This document shows positions 7,932-17,237 of a stretch of 64,000 nt of DNA, in pieces; position 1 is the stretch's first letter; every line of letters starts with the position of its first letter. Under the pieces are notes generated by a model. It was not told the origin of the DNA and searched no databases. It was given only the letters and a program-made list of their open reading frames with translations. The stretch lies in assembly GCF_003665435.1 (NCBI RefSeq), contig NZ_CP023408.1, positions 124,001 through 188,000 of the forward strand, given 5' to 3'. The position numbers and the translations under genes are program-made. The stretch comes from Streptomyces fungicidicus (lineage in GTDB: Bacteria; Actinomycetota; Actinomycetes; Streptomycetales; Streptomycetaceae).

Positions 7932-9739
7932 CGGACGTCGTGAAGCCGGCTGGGCGGGACACGGACGACGGGGCCGGGGCGCTGCGCCGTGTCGCGCCGC
8001 CCGCCCGCCGCTTCCTCGCCCGCCGCACGGGCGTCCTCGCGCGGCTCGGGCTGTGGTCGCTGGCCGAGACCGGGCAGGCGTTCCTCGTCGGCTACGGCGT
8101 CGCTCAGGCCGTCGACCGGGGGTTCCTCGCCGGTGACACCCGCCGGGGCCTGCTGTGGCTCGCGGTCGCGCTCGTCGCCGTGCTGTGCGGCGCCCCGGTG
8201 ATCCGGGGCGTGTTCACCCAGCTGGCCGGGCTGACGGAGCCGCTGCGCGACGGTCTGGCCCGGCGCGCGGTCGACCGCTCCCTGGCCCGGGCCGCCGCGG
8301 GCGGTTCCGCCGGGGCGGACCGGGCGGCCGTCTCCCGGCTGACGAACCAGGTCGAGATCGCCCGCGACAGCTTCGCCGGTCTCGTCCTGACCCTGCGGTC
8401 CTTCGTCTTCACCGCCGCCGGGGCGCTGCTGGGGCTGCTGTCGCTCGACCCCGCCCTCCTGGTGGTGGTGCTGCCCCCGCTGACGGGCGGCCTGGCGCTG
8501 TTCCTGGCCACCCTGCGCCCCATGGCGGCGGCCCAGCGACGGGCCCTGGCGGCCGACGAGGCGCTCGGCGACCACGCGGGCCGCTCACGGGCGGCGCTGC
8601 GGGACCTGACCGCCTTCGGAACCGGCCCCGAGGCGGCGCGGCGCGGCGCGGAGCTGGTCGACGAGGCCGCCGCGGCGGCCCGCGCCCTGGCCGGCTGGGC
8701 CGCGGTGCGGACCGCGGCGCTCGGTGTCGCGGGACATCTGCCCGTCCTCGCACTGCTCCTTGCGGTGCCCTGGCTGCGCGGGCGGGGCGTGACGGCGGGC
8801 GCGCTGCTGGGCGCCTTCACCTTCCTCGTCCAGTCGCTGCTGCCCGCCCTGCACACCCTGATGACCGCCCTCGGCGCGGCGGGGTCCCGGTTGCTGGTCG
8901 TCCTCGACCGCGTCAACGGCCCGGAGCCGGCGGGAGCCCCGGCGCCCGGACGCCGCGCGGGGCCGAAGACCGCGCCCCTCCCGGCCCCCGGCGCCTCGGA
9001 CGCCGGGCCGGCCGCGGCGGTGGAACTGCGGTCCGTGACGCTGTCCTACGGCGCCCGCGCGGAACCGGTCCTCGACTCGCTCGACCTGTGCGTCGCCCCG
9101 GGCGAGCACCTCGCCGTCGTCGGACCGAGCGGGATCGGCAAGTCGACGCTCACCCGCCTGGTCGCGGGGACGCTCGCGCCGAGCGCCGGCGAGGTACGGG
9201 TGGCGGGCCTGCGGGTGGCCGGGCGGACGCCCGCCGAACTCGCCGCGCTGCGCGTACTGGTGCCCCAGGAGGCGTACGTCTTCTCCGGCAGCGTGGTCGA
9301 CAACCTCGCGTATCTGCGTCCGGACGCGGACCGCGCGGACGTCGACGCCGCCGTCGGGGCCCTCGGCCTGCGGCCGCTGGTCGAGCGCCTGGGCGGCCTC
9401 GACGCACCGGTGCGGCCCGCCGAACTGTCCCCGGGCGAACGGCAGCTCCTCGCGCTGGCACGCGCCCACCTGTCCGCGGCGCCCCTGCTGCTGCTCGACG
9501 AGGCCACCTGCCATCTCGACCCGGCGTCCGAGGCGCGGGCGGAGGAAGCCCTCGCGCGGCGCCCCGGAACGCTGCTGGTGGTGGCGCACCGGCTGTCGTC
9601 GGCCGTCCGCGCCGACCGGGTGCTGGTGCTGGACGGTACGGAGGCGGTGTGCGGCACCCACCAGGAGGTGCTGGACCGCTCACCGCTCTACCGCGATCTG
9701 ACGGGCCACTGGAACGGCGGCCCGGCCCGGGGGACCTGA
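7928..9739 (+). CDS. ramB: RamB, ABC transporter (fused membrane and ATPase domains)
   Basis: RamB is the second half of the predicted SapB exporter. It is 603 residues long and starts at a GTG that overlaps the ramA stop by 4 bases. A hydrophobic membrane domain (about 35-330) is followed by an alanine/proline linker and an ATPase domain with Walker A GPSGIGKSTL and Walker B LLLLDEATCHLD. The ABC signature reads LSPGERQLLALARA, with Pro in place of the first Gly of LSGGQ. RamA has a normal signature, so the dimer may have one stronger and one weaker ATP site, as in many heterodimeric exporters. ramR converges 43 bases downstream. Confidence 0.9.
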   Translation: MTDVVKPAGRDTDDGAGALRRVAPPARRFLARRTGVLARLGLWSLAETGQAFLVGYGVAQAVDRGFLAGDTRRGLLWLAVALVAVLCGAPVIRGVFTQLAGLTEPLRDGLARRAVDRSLARAAAGGSAGADRAAVSRLTNQVEIARDSFAGLVLTLRSFVFTAAGALLGLLSLDPALLVVVLPPLTGGLALFLATLRPMAAAQRRALAADEALGDHAGRSRAALRDLTAFGTGPEAARRGAELVDEAAAAARALAGWAAVRTAALGVAGHLPVLALLLAVPWLRGRGVTAGALLGAFTFLVQSLLPALHTLMTALGAAGSRLLVVLDRVNGPEPAGAPAPGRRAGPKTAPLPAPGASDAGPAAAVELRSVTLSYGARAEPVLDSLDLCVAPGEHLAVVGPSGIGKSTLTRLVAGTLAPSAGEVRVAGLRVAGRTPAELAALRVLVPQEAYVFSGSVVDNLAYLRPDADRADVDAAVGALGLRPLVERLGGLDAPVRPAELSPGERQLLALARAHLSAAPLLLLDEATCHLDPASEARAEEALARRPGTLLVVAHRLSSAVRADRVLVLDGTEAVCGTHQEVLDRSPLYRDLTGHWNGGPARGT

Positions 9740-9782
9740 CCGCCGCGGCCCGCCCCCTGACGGGTTCACCGCGCGGGGGGCA

Positions 9783-10388
9783 TCACGTCCATCCCGCGCT
9801 CTGGAGTATGCGTATCGCGTCGACCCGGTTACGGGCGCCCACCTTCCGGATCGCCGTGGCCATGTAGTTGCGGACGGTTCCCCGGGACAGGTGCAGCCGG
9901 GCCGCGATCTCGGCCATCGGCGCGCCCTGGGAGGCCAGGGACAGCACGCTCAGCTCACGGGTGGTCAGCGGCATCTCCGCGCCCTCCAGCAGAGCGACCG
10001 TGAGCGTCTGGTCGAGGAAACGCTGCCCCTTGGCGACCGTGTGCACCGCCGTGATCAGCCGGTGGGCCGGGGCGTTCTTGTCGACCAGACCGAGAGCACC
10101 GCCGTCGAACGCCCGGCGGAGTATCCCCGGCCGCTTGGCCGTCGTCAGGACGACGAGCCGGTCGCCGCACCGCGAGCGGAAGGGCTCGTCGTGCGCCTGC
10201 CCCGGTCCCCACAGGCAGTCGCCGTCCATGACCCACACGTCCGTCGGCAACGCGTCCTGATCCGGCGGGCCGGCTCCGGGTGACATCGACGAGACCTCCA
10301 GCGTGCCCTCGGATCTGAGCAGTTGAACCAATGCGGACCGCATGAGTTCCTCGTCGTGCACCACGACAGTACGAACCATCTCCCCCAC
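9783..10388 (-). CDS. ramR: RamR, response regulator activating the ram operon
   Basis: RamR is a NarL/LuxR-type orphan response regulator that activates ramCSAB. The 201-residue protein has a receiver domain with acidic residues near the start (VVVHDEEL), the phosphoacceptor-position Asp in VWVMDGD, and a conserved Lys in LVDKNAP. The C-terminal HTH reads LTTRELSVLSLASQG...IAARLHLSRGTVRNYMATAIRKVGARNR. No sensor kinase lies nearby, which agrees with activity without a dedicated kinase. The start is uncertain: GTG 10388 gives MGEMVRT, and ATG 10379 (MVRTVVVHD) is an alternative with GGGGGAG directly next to it. Transcription converges with ramB. Confidence 0.9.
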   Translation of the reverse strand: MGEMVRTVVVHDEELMRSALVQLLRSEGTLEVSSMSPGAGPPDQDALPTDVWVMDGDCLWGPGQAHDEPFRSRCGDRLVVLTTAKRPGILRRAFDGGALGLVDKNAPAHRLITAVHTVAKGQRFLDQTLTVALLEGAEMPLTTRELSVLSLASQGAPMAEIAARLHLSRGTVRNYMATAIRKVGARNRVDAIRILQSAGWT

Positions 10389-11174
10389 CTCATGTCAGCG
10401 GCTGCGCCCGAGCAGCCGACGGCACACTCCCCCCGCGCCACGGGCCGTGTGCCCCGTTCTGTCCCGGAACAACACGCCACGGACGCACGTGCGAACCTCA
10501 TCGGACGCGATCGGCCGCCCCCGGCGCCCCTCGGGGAACGGAACGGCGACGCCCGCCCGGCCGAAAACGACCGCGCCGCACCCCTGCGGAGGGCGGCGCC
10601 CGCTCCGACGGAACGCGGCATTCGGCCGCCCCGCCCACACCGGCGGCCCTCGTCGCCCTGGTCACGGCGTGCGCCCGGCCGGCCGGAGCGGCCCGTACCC
10701 CGTCGTACGGGAGGCGGCGGACCGCGGAGCGCGCCCCGTCCCTACCACGGCCGGAAACCGCCATCGTCCAATCTGGCGCGATTCCCACCGCCCCGCGGAC
10801 GGTCCACGCGGCCAATCCGGCCGCCGGCGGGCACCGGTGGACTGTCGGTGGGTGGCTCCGGTCTTTCGCCATCGTCACAGCGGGGCACCCCGGGTCCACG
10901 AACTCCAGCCCGGTGCCGCCCACCGCACCCGCGACGCCTTCGGCCGCCCCGCCCCGGGCGACCAGGACCGCTACCCCGCCCAGTGCCTCACCACGGCCGT
11001 CCACCTCGCCGGCACCGAGACGGCCCCGCGCCGGAGGAACCGGCACGCCTGAGCCGTTGTACCGACGACCTTCACACCGGCGCCATCGCACCCTTCCCCC
11101 GCGTTCGCCGCTCCTGGAACACTCCTGTCACGCGCATCCCGTCAGCATCCGGCACCGTACGAGAGGCTCCCCAC
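10389..11174. other. Long intergenic region between ramR and phospholipase C
   Basis: This 786-base divergent gap should hold the promoters of ramR (leftward) and of the phospholipase gene (rightward). No complete gene is convincing: the ORFs are rich in Arg, Pro and Ser and lack family motifs. Only the last part of one forward frame, about 10890-11052, shows the near-total G/C third positions of real Streptomyces coding sequence, ending QDRYPAQCLTTAVHLAGTE and a TGA. It may be the tail of a decayed gene. I see no strong inverted repeat. Confidence 0.5.
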
Positions 11175-13229
11175 GTGTCCGAGGTCAACCGGCGCCGATT
11201 CCTTCAACTCGCGGGCGCGACAACGGCGTTCAGCGCGCTCTCCGCCAGTGTCGAGCGGGCCGCCGCCCTCCCGGCGAACCACCGGTCGGGATCGATCGAG
11301 GACGTCGAGCACATCGTCGTCCTGATGCAGGAGAACCGTTCCTTCGACCACTACTTCGGCCGGCTGCGCGGCGTCCGCGGCTTCGGCGACCCGCACCCGG
11401 TCACCCTGGACGGCGGCAGGTCCGTCTGGCACCAGACCAAGAGCGACGGCACGGAGGTCCTGCCCTTCCACCCGGAGGCCGACGACCTCGGCATGCAGTT
11501 CCTGGAGGGACTGCCGCACGGCTGGTCCGACGGCCAGGACGCCTACCACGACGGCAAGTACGACCGCTGGCTGCCGGCCAAGGGCACCACCACCATGGCG
11601 TACCTGACCCGCGAGGACATTCCCTTCCACTACGCGCTCGCCGACACCTTCACCGTCTGCGACGCCTACCACTGCTCCTTCATCGGCTCCACCGACCCCA
11701 ACCGCTACTACCTGTGGTCGGGCCACACCGGCAACGACGGCAGGGGCGGCGGCCCGGTCCTCGGCAACGACGAACTCGGCTACGACTGGACGACGTACCC
11801 CGAGCGGCTGGAGGCGGCCGGAATCTCCTGGAAGATCTACCAGGACATCGGCGACGGCCTGGACGCGGCCGGCCACTGGGGCTGGATCCCCGACGCCTAC
11901 CGCGGCAACTACGGCGACAACTCCCTGCTGTACTTCAACAAGTACCGGAACGCCCAGCCCGGCGACCCCTGGTACGACAAGGCCCGCACCGGCACCGACG
12001 TCGCCGGCGGGGACGGCTACTTCGACCGGCTCCGCGCCGACGTCAAGGCCGGCCGGCTCCCGCAGATCTCCTGGATCGCCGCCCCCGAGGCCTTCTCCGA
12101 GCACTCCAACTGGCCGTCCAACTACGGTGCCTGGTACATCTCCCAGGTCCTGGACGCGCTCACCTCCGACCCGGAGGTGTGGGCGAGGACCGCCCTGTTC
12201 ATCACCTATGACGAGAACGACGGCTTCTTCGACCACGTGGTGCCGCCGCTGCCGCCGAAGTCGGCCGCGCAGGGCCTGTCCACCGCCGACGCGTCGCTGG
12301 ACGTCTTCCAGGGCGGCGCGACCCACCGCGAGGGCTTCTACGGGCTCGGCCCACGGGTGCCGATGCTGGTCGTCTCGCCGTGGAGCAAGGGCGGTTACGT
12401 CTGCTCCGAGACCTTCGACCACACCTCGGTCATCCGCTTCATGGAGCGCCGCTTCGGCGTGCGCGAACCCCACATCTCGCCGTGGCGGCGCGCCGTCTGC
12501 GGCGACCTGACCTCCGCCTTCGATTTCTCCAACGGCGACAGCCGGCCGGCCCGGCTGCCCGACACCGACGCCTACGAGCCGCCGGACCGCGACCGTCACC
12601 CCGACTACCGGCCCACACCCCCGGCCGACGCCCGTCTGCCCCGCCAGGAGCGGGGGACGCGCCCGGCCCGCCCGCTGAAGTACGCCCCGGCCGTGGACGG
12701 TTCCGCCGACCCGGCGGCCGGGACGTTCACGCTGGCCTTCTCCTCCGGCGCCGGGGCGGGCGCCGCGTTCCTGGTCACGTCCGGCAGCCGCGCCGACGGC
12801 CCCTGGACCTACACGACCGAGGCCGGGAAGGAGCTCTCGGACATCTGGAACTCGGCGCACTCCGGCGGCTCGTACGACCTGACCGTGCACGGCCCGAACG
12901 GCTTCCTGCGCGTCTTCCGCGGACCGAACGGGTCCGCGGGCCCCGAGGTCACCGCCCGCCACACCGGGGACGACGTCCGGCTCACGTTCGTCAACGGAGG
13001 TTCGGCCACGGCGCGGCTGCGGCTGGCCGACGGTTACGGGGGCCGGCCGGTGACCGTCACCGTCCGCCCCGGCGCCACCGTGCACCGCACCGTCGACCTG
13101 TGCGCCAGCCACCGCTGGTACGACCTGACGGTCACCTCCCCGGCCGACCCGGCCTACCTGCGCCGCTTCGCGGGGCACGTCGAGAACGGACGCCCGGGCG
13201 TCAGCGACCCGGCGATCCGCACGGACTGA
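11175..13229 (+). CDS. Secreted phosphocholine-specific phospholipase C (Tat substrate)
   Basis: The enzyme hydrolyses phosphatidylcholine outside the cell and supplies phosphate and choline. The 684-residue protein begins with a twin-arginine signal, VNRRRFLQLAGATTAFSALS, then the phosphoesterase domain with VVLMQENRSFDHYFG and, later, EAFSEHSNW, TYDENDGFFDHV and SPWSKGGYVCSETFDHTS. Two beta-sandwich domains typical of non-hemolytic phospholipase C fill the C-terminus (about 490-680). GTG 11175 is used because GAGAGG lies 8 bases upstream and the Tat signal begins at once; longer forms have no support. Some relatives act on sphingomyelin as well. Confidence 0.9.
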   Translation: MSEVNRRRFLQLAGATTAFSALSASVERAAALPANHRSGSIEDVEHIVVLMQENRSFDHYFGRLRGVRGFGDPHPVTLDGGRSVWHQTKSDGTEVLPFHPEADDLGMQFLEGLPHGWSDGQDAYHDGKYDRWLPAKGTTTMAYLTREDIPFHYALADTFTVCDAYHCSFIGSTDPNRYYLWSGHTGNDGRGGGPVLGNDELGYDWTTYPERLEAAGISWKIYQDIGDGLDAAGHWGWIPDAYRGNYGDNSLLYFNKYRNAQPGDPWYDKARTGTDVAGGDGYFDRLRADVKAGRLPQISWIAAPEAFSEHSNWPSNYGAWYISQVLDALTSDPEVWARTALFITYDENDGFFDHVVPPLPPKSAAQGLSTADASLDVFQGGATHREGFYGLGPRVPMLVVSPWSKGGYVCSETFDHTSVIRFMERRFGVREPHISPWRRAVCGDLTSAFDFSNGDSRPARLPDTDAYEPPDRDRHPDYRPTPPADARLPRQERGTRPARPLKYAPAVDGSADPAAGTFTLAFSSGAGAGAAFLVTSGSRADGPWTYTTEAGKELSDIWNSAHSGGSYDLTVHGPNGFLRVFRGPNGSAGPEVTARHTGDDVRLTFVNGGSATARLRLADGYGGRPVTVTVRPGATVHRTVDLCASHRWYDLTVTSPADPAYLRRFAGHVENGRPGVSDPAIRTD

Positions 13230-13256
13230 CCGCCGTTCCCGGACGCCGGTGACGCC

Positions 13257-14261
13257 TCAGGCCGCGCTGTCCGGGGCGGCCCCGGCCAGGCCGGGCGAAG
13301 GCGGCCCGGGAGCCGCCGGCACCAGGACACCGAGGCCCGGGGTAACCCCCGCCGGGCTCCGCCCCTCCGTCCCGGACATGCGCTCAGGGGCGGCGGGGAC
13401 GGCAACGGAGACAGGGGCGGCGGGGGCGGCCGGCGCCGCCGGACGCGGTGCCGCCCGGCTCAGCAGGACCACTCCCCAGGACGCGAGCGCCGCGCCGGCC
13501 AGCGCCGCCAGGACGCCCGCCGGCCCGCCGCGCAGCCGTTCGCCGAGCAGGACGAGCCCGATCACCGCGGCCGCCAGCGGGTTCGTCAGCGTCACCACCG
13601 CGAGCGGCGCGCCCAGGCCGCCCCGGTAGGCGGTCTGCGACAGCAGCAGACCGCCGGCCGCGAAGCCGGCCACCAGCAGCGCCACCACGACCACCCGCAC
13701 GTCGAGCAGCGGACCGGACCGGTCCGTCGCCGTGACCGTCACGGTCTGGGTGAGCGCCGAGGCCACCCCGGAGGCGGCGCCCGACGCGGTCGCGTGCCGC
13801 AGACCGGGCCGCGACCCCGGCCATGACAGCAGCCCGATCAGGGACGCCGTGCCGCCCGCGACGACCAGCGCCTCGGGCACGCTCAGCGCGTCGTCGGGTG
13901 CCGGGCCGGACGCCGAGGCCAGCACCACCGCCAGACCGGCGAGGGTGAACGCCGTGCCCCGCCACTCGGCCCCGCTCACCGGCCGCCCCGCGATCCGGGC
14001 CCCCATCGGCACCGCCGCGACCAGCGTGAGCGCGCCCAGCGGCTGGACCACGGTCAGCGGCCCGTACCTGAGCGCCACCACGTGCAGCAGCGCGGCCGAG
14101 GCGTTCAGCCCGACCGCCCCCCACCAGGCGCCGTCGGCCAGCAGCCGCAGCGTGCCGGTGTCCGAGGACCGGGAGGCGAGACGTTCCTGGGCCACCGCGG
14201 CGGCGGCGTAGGCGACGGCGGAGACGAGGGACAGCAGGACGGCCACGAGGACGGCGTTCAC
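13257..14261 (-). CDS. DMT-superfamily (EamA-like) membrane transporter
   Basis: This 334-residue protein consists of about nine or ten hydrophobic helices in two halves, starting VNAVLVAVLLSLVSAVAYAA and including WWGAVGLNASAALLHVVALR and GPLTVVQPLGALTLV. That layout fits the drug/metabolite transporter superfamily. The C-terminal 60 residues are a disordered Ala/Pro/Gly tail. GTG 14261 overlaps the stop of the PAP2 gene (GTGA), so the two are translationally coupled and probably act together at the membrane. The substrate is unknown. Confidence 0.75.
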   Translation of the reverse strand: MNAVLVAVLLSLVSAVAYAAAAVAQERLASRSSDTGTLRLLADGAWWGAVGLNASAALLHVVALRYGPLTVVQPLGALTLVAAVPMGARIAGRPVSGAEWRGTAFTLAGLAVVLASASGPAPDDALSVPEALVVAGGTASLIGLLSWPGSRPGLRHATASGAASGVASALTQTVTVTATDRSGPLLDVRVVVVALLVAGFAAGGLLLSQTAYRGGLGAPLAVVTLTNPLAAAVIGLVLLGERLRGGPAGVLAALAGAALASWGVVLLSRAAPRPAAPAAPAAPVSVAVPAAPERMSGTEGRSPAGVTPGLGVLVPAAPGPPSPGLAGAAPDSAA

Positions 14262-15052
14262 CGGTCCGCCCCCACCAGCGGCCGGTCCTTCGCCGGCACA
14301 TGACGCGCCGCGATCCGCCCCGCCGCGGCCGTGCGTCGCGGCCGGCGCGCCACCGTGAGCGCGAGGCCGAGCAGCGCCGCCGCCACCCACGCGTCCAGCC
14401 AGAAGTGGTTCGCCGTCCCCACGATCACCAGCAGCGTCAGCAGGGGATGCAGCAGCCACAGCCACCGCCACCGGGTGCGCGTGGCGACGATCAGCCCGAC
14501 CGCCACCATCAGCGCCCACCCGAAGTGCAGCGAGGGCATCGCCGCGAACTGGTTCGACAGCCCGTCCGTCTCCGGCGGCCCGTACACCGAGGGCCCGTAC
14601 ACCCGGGCGGTGTCCACCAGACCCGTCGCGGAGAGCATCCGCGGCGGGGCGAGCGGGAACGTCAGATGCAGCACCAGCGCGGCGGCGGTGACCGCCGCCA
14701 GGACCCGGCGCGCCCAGACGTAGTGGAGCGGCCGGCGCACGTAGAGCCAGACCAGGAAGGCGGCCGTGGCCGGGAAGTGGACGGCCGCGTAGTAGACGTT
14801 CGCGGCGTGCGCGAGCCCCTCGCCGTGCAGCAGCAGGGACTGCACCGCGCCCTCGCCGGGCAGCTGGAGCGAGCGCTCGAGGCGCCACACCCCGAGGCCG
14901 TTGCGGTACGCCTCGCCGCCGTGGCCGGCCGCCAGCTGCCGGCCGAGTTTGTAGACGAGGAAAAGCCCTGCCACCAGGAGGAGTTCACGGACCAGGGGAG
15001 GGCGCGCCGAGGCGTCGGGCCCCGCTGTCGCAGGCTCTTCGCGGGCATTCAT
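14258..15052 (-). CDS. PAP2-family membrane phosphatase/inositolphosphotransferase-like protein
   Basis: This 264-residue membrane protein has about six helices and the PAP2 active-site elements AMPSLHFGWALM and ANHFWLDAWVAAALLG, in the arrangement of the Aur1/Ipt1-like branch. Such proteins move or remove phosphate head groups from lipids. ATG 15052 is taken as the start; a longer form from 15115 would begin with unlikely residues. The gene heads a two-gene operon with the DMT transporter and is divergent from the TetR gene, whose operator-like repeats lie between them. Confidence 0.78.
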   Translation of the reverse strand: MNAREEPATAGPDASARPPLVRELLLVAGLFLVYKLGRQLAAGHGGEAYRNGLGVWRLERSLQLPGEGAVQSLLLHGEGLAHAANVYYAAVHFPATAAFLVWLYVRRPLHYVWARRVLAAVTAAALVLHLTFPLAPPRMLSATGLVDTARVYGPSVYGPPETDGLSNQFAAMPSLHFGWALMVAVGLIVATRTRWRWLWLLHPLLTLLVIVGTANHFWLDAWVAAALLGLALTVARRPRRTAAAGRIAARHVPAKDRPLVGADR

Positions 15053-15131
15053 CCCCGGCCCTTTCGCTGACGGTGGTGCTGCGGTGGTGCGGTGGTGCGC
15101 GGTACCGCACCTCAACGAAACGAGTTCGTAC

Positions 15132-15181
15132 CGATACGTCAGTGTACCGATACGATTTCGTACCGGTACACTGGCGTATCG
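15132..15181. promoter_or_regulatory. Large dyad, probable TetR operator
   Basis: CGATACGTCAGTGTACC (15132-15148) and GGTACACTGGCGTATCG (15165-15181) form a 17-bp inverted repeat with a single mismatch, centred near 15156. Within it the unit GTACCGATACG occurs at 15128-15138 and again at 15144-15154, a 16-base period. A further CGAA-ACGAG-TTCG dyad lies at 15116-15128. The block sits between the divergent PAP2 and TetR genes, about 40 bases before the TetR start. It probably binds two or more TetR dimers and controls both directions. Confidence 0.75.
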
Positions 15182-15220
15182 ATGACGTGCCTCACTCGAG
15201 GAAGAAAGGGAGCCGAGCCG

Positions 15221-15835
15221 ATGACGTCGCAGGACTCGGACCGGTCCGCACCGGCCGGAACCTCGCGCCGCTCCAAGATCACGCCGGAGCGTGAGCGGGA
15301 GTTCTTCGACGCCGTGCTGGACCAGATCCGCGAGTGCGGCTACGACGCGGTCACCATGGACGGCGTCGCCGCCAGCACGCGGTGCAGCAAGTCCACGCTG
15401 TACCGGCAGTGGCGGACCAAACCGCAGTTCGTCGCCGCCGCCCTGCGCTCCAACCGGCGCGCGCGGCTCGCCGGCGTCGACACCGGCACCCTCGCCGGGG
15501 ACCTGCGCGAGGTGGCGCGGCTCGCGGGGGAGTGGTCACCGAAGGACACCACGCTGCTCCAGGCGCTCGGGCACGCGATCGTCCAGGACCGGGAGCTGGC
15601 GCGGGCGCTGCGTGAGGCGCTGGTCGACCCCGAGGTCGAAGCGCTGCGGGAGATCCTGCGGCGGGGCGTCGCACGCGGGGAGGTGGCCGCCGGCGACCCG
15701 GCGCTGGAGTACGTCCCCGCGCAGATCTTCGGGGTGCTGCGGATCCGGCCCATCCTGGACGGCCGCAACGCCGACCCGGACTACCTGGTCCGCTTCGTGG
15801 AGGCCGCCGTACTGCCGGCGCTCGGCCTCCCCTGA
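15221..15835 (+). CDS. TetR-family transcriptional repressor
   Basis: The 204-residue protein has an N-terminal HTH with the TetR pattern AVLDQIRECGYDAVTMDGVA...STLYRQWRTKPQFVAAAL (about residues 25-72) and a helical ligand-binding domain ending in a proline. The C-terminal region resembles the TetR_C_11-like group, with DREL, ALREALVDPEV and IRPILDGRN. ATG 15221 follows GAAAGGGAG by 8 bases; upstream in-frame starts would read through the operator. It most likely represses itself and the divergent PAP2-DMT pair. The inducer is unknown. Confidence 0.88.
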   Translation: MTSQDSDRSAPAGTSRRSKITPEREREFFDAVLDQIRECGYDAVTMDGVAASTRCSKSTLYRQWRTKPQFVAAALRSNRRARLAGVDTGTLAGDLREVARLAGEWSPKDTTLLQALGHAIVQDRELARALREALVDPEVEALREILRRGVARGEVAAGDPALEYVPAQIFGVLRIRPILDGRNADPDYLVRFVEAAVLPALGLP

Positions 15836-15913
15836 GACGCGGGCCGCCGTTCCCGGGACCACCGGACGGCGGCCCGGCCGCGCCGCACCGTGGGGACGGG
15901 GGCGGCGCCCAGC

Positions 15914-15960
15914 CGGCGGGGCGGGGCACCTCCTGAGCGGAGGGGTGCCCCGCCCCGCCG
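15914..15960. terminator. Bidirectional terminator between TetR and DUF2510 genes
   Basis: A 20-base GC arm (15914-15933) pairs with 15939-15960 across a TGAGC loop, with a two-base bulge. It lies between two convergent genes and can serve both strands. Confidence 0.75.
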
Positions 15961-15975
15961 TCGTGTGCGGACGGG

Positions 15976-16974
15976 TCAGACGTCCTGGCCGTTGCCGCCG
16001 CCGCCCGACGACACCTCGATGCCCTCGGTGATCTCGTCGAGGACGTCCTGCTTCTGGTCGGTGTCCACCCCGAAGCGGACCACGACGATCTGCTGCGGCT
16101 GCGCGGGGGACGGGAAGGCGAGCGACTGGACGTACCCGTCGGAGCCCTTGCTGGTGACCGCCTTCCAGCGCACCAGATAACCCTTCTGCCCGGCCACCGT
16201 GACGGCCCTGGACGCGAGGACGTCGTGCGAGGTGATCTTCCCGTAAGCCTCGCCGCCGTAGCTCTCCTCGGCGTTGGCGGAGATGTCCGCCTTGGCGACC
16301 TCCTCGGCGGTGGAGCCGCGGGTGCCCATCGCCAGGGCCGGTGCCGAGTACGCCCCGCCCTTGGTGCAGGTCTTGGAGGTGTCGCCGGGGCACTTGTAGG
16401 ATTTTTCCGACGTCACCGAGGCGCCCACCTGCAGCTGCTCGCCGTACCAGCCGTCCGGGATGGGGAGGCTGATCCCGCTCAGCCCGTCGGTCACCGAACC
16501 GCTCTCGATCCGCGGCGCCTCGGACCCTTCCGGCCCCGGCTCCTCGCCCCCGGACCCGCCCGAACCTCCGTCACGGCCGCCGGAGCCGCCGTCCGGTCCG
16601 CCCGAGTCGCCGAACGGCCCGCCCTCGCGTCCGCCCGGACCCTGCGAGGCCGTGGCGCCGTCGCCCCCGTCGTCGTCCGTCAGCGCGTACACCCCCACGC
16701 CGATGCTCGCCAGGACGGCGACGGCCGCGGCCACGGCTATCCCGTTGCGCACCGCCCGCCCCCGCCCCGAAGGCGCCGCGGCGGGGTACGCCGGGTAGGC
16801 CGGGTACGCCGTGGTGCCCGAACCGGCCGGCGCCGGGGGTCCCCAGGCCGCGGCCTGCCCCGTCGGGCGGACCTGGTCCGTCCAGGTCCCGCCGTCCCAC
16901 CAGCGCTCGGTGGCCGGCCCGTCATTCGTCTGCCCGGGGTCGGGGTGCCACCCGGGAGGAGTCGCCTGCGTCAT
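15976..16974 (-). CDS. DUF2510 single-pass membrane protein
   Basis: The 332-residue protein opens with a DUF2510 motif (PGWHPDPGQ...ERWWDGGTWTDQ), then a Pro/Ala/Tyr linker, one membrane helix (about 77-98, NGIAVAAAVAVLASIGVGV), a low-complexity Gly/Ser/Asp stretch, and an extracellular domain of about 170 residues. DUF2510 is an actinobacterial cytoplasmic module of unknown role, often on membrane-anchored proteins. The outer domain (ISLPIPDGWYGEQLQ... SDGYVQSLAFPSP) has one Cys pair (KCPGDTSKTC). ATG 16974 is preceded by a G-rich ribosome site. Function unknown; it is divergent from the next gene across 263 bases in which I find no clear signal. Confidence 0.75.
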   Translation of the reverse strand: MTQATPPGWHPDPGQTNDGPATERWWDGGTWTDQVRPTGQAAAWGPPAPAGSGTTAYPAYPAYPAAAPSGRGRAVRNGIAVAAAVAVLASIGVGVYALTDDDGGDGATASQGPGGREGGPFGDSGGPDGGSGGRDGGSGGSGGEEPGPEGSEAPRIESGSVTDGLSGISLPIPDGWYGEQLQVGASVTSEKSYKCPGDTSKTCTKGGAYSAPALAMGTRGSTAEEVAKADISANAEESYGGEAYGKITSHDVLASRAVTVAGQKGYLVRWKAVTSKGSDGYVQSLAFPSPAQPQQIVVVRFGVDTDQKQDVLDEITEGIEVSSGGGGNGQDV

Positions 16975-17237
16975 GCCCCCACCGTATGAGGCCTCGGTGA
17001 AAGCCGGATGAGAGAGCCCCGTCACACCTCCCGCGGATCCGCCCCGGAGGCGGGCATCTCCCCTCATATCGCCGGGCGTTGACCTTCGGCGGGCCTGGTG
17101 GAAGGCGGGACGCGTCGACCCCGGGAGGCGGTGTCACCCGTCACGGCAACACGTGGCGCGAGCGGGCACCGCTCGGACCGCCGGGGGACTACGCTCGGGG
17201 CCTGTACGTCATTCGGGCGACTCGGGGAGGCAGCGGG

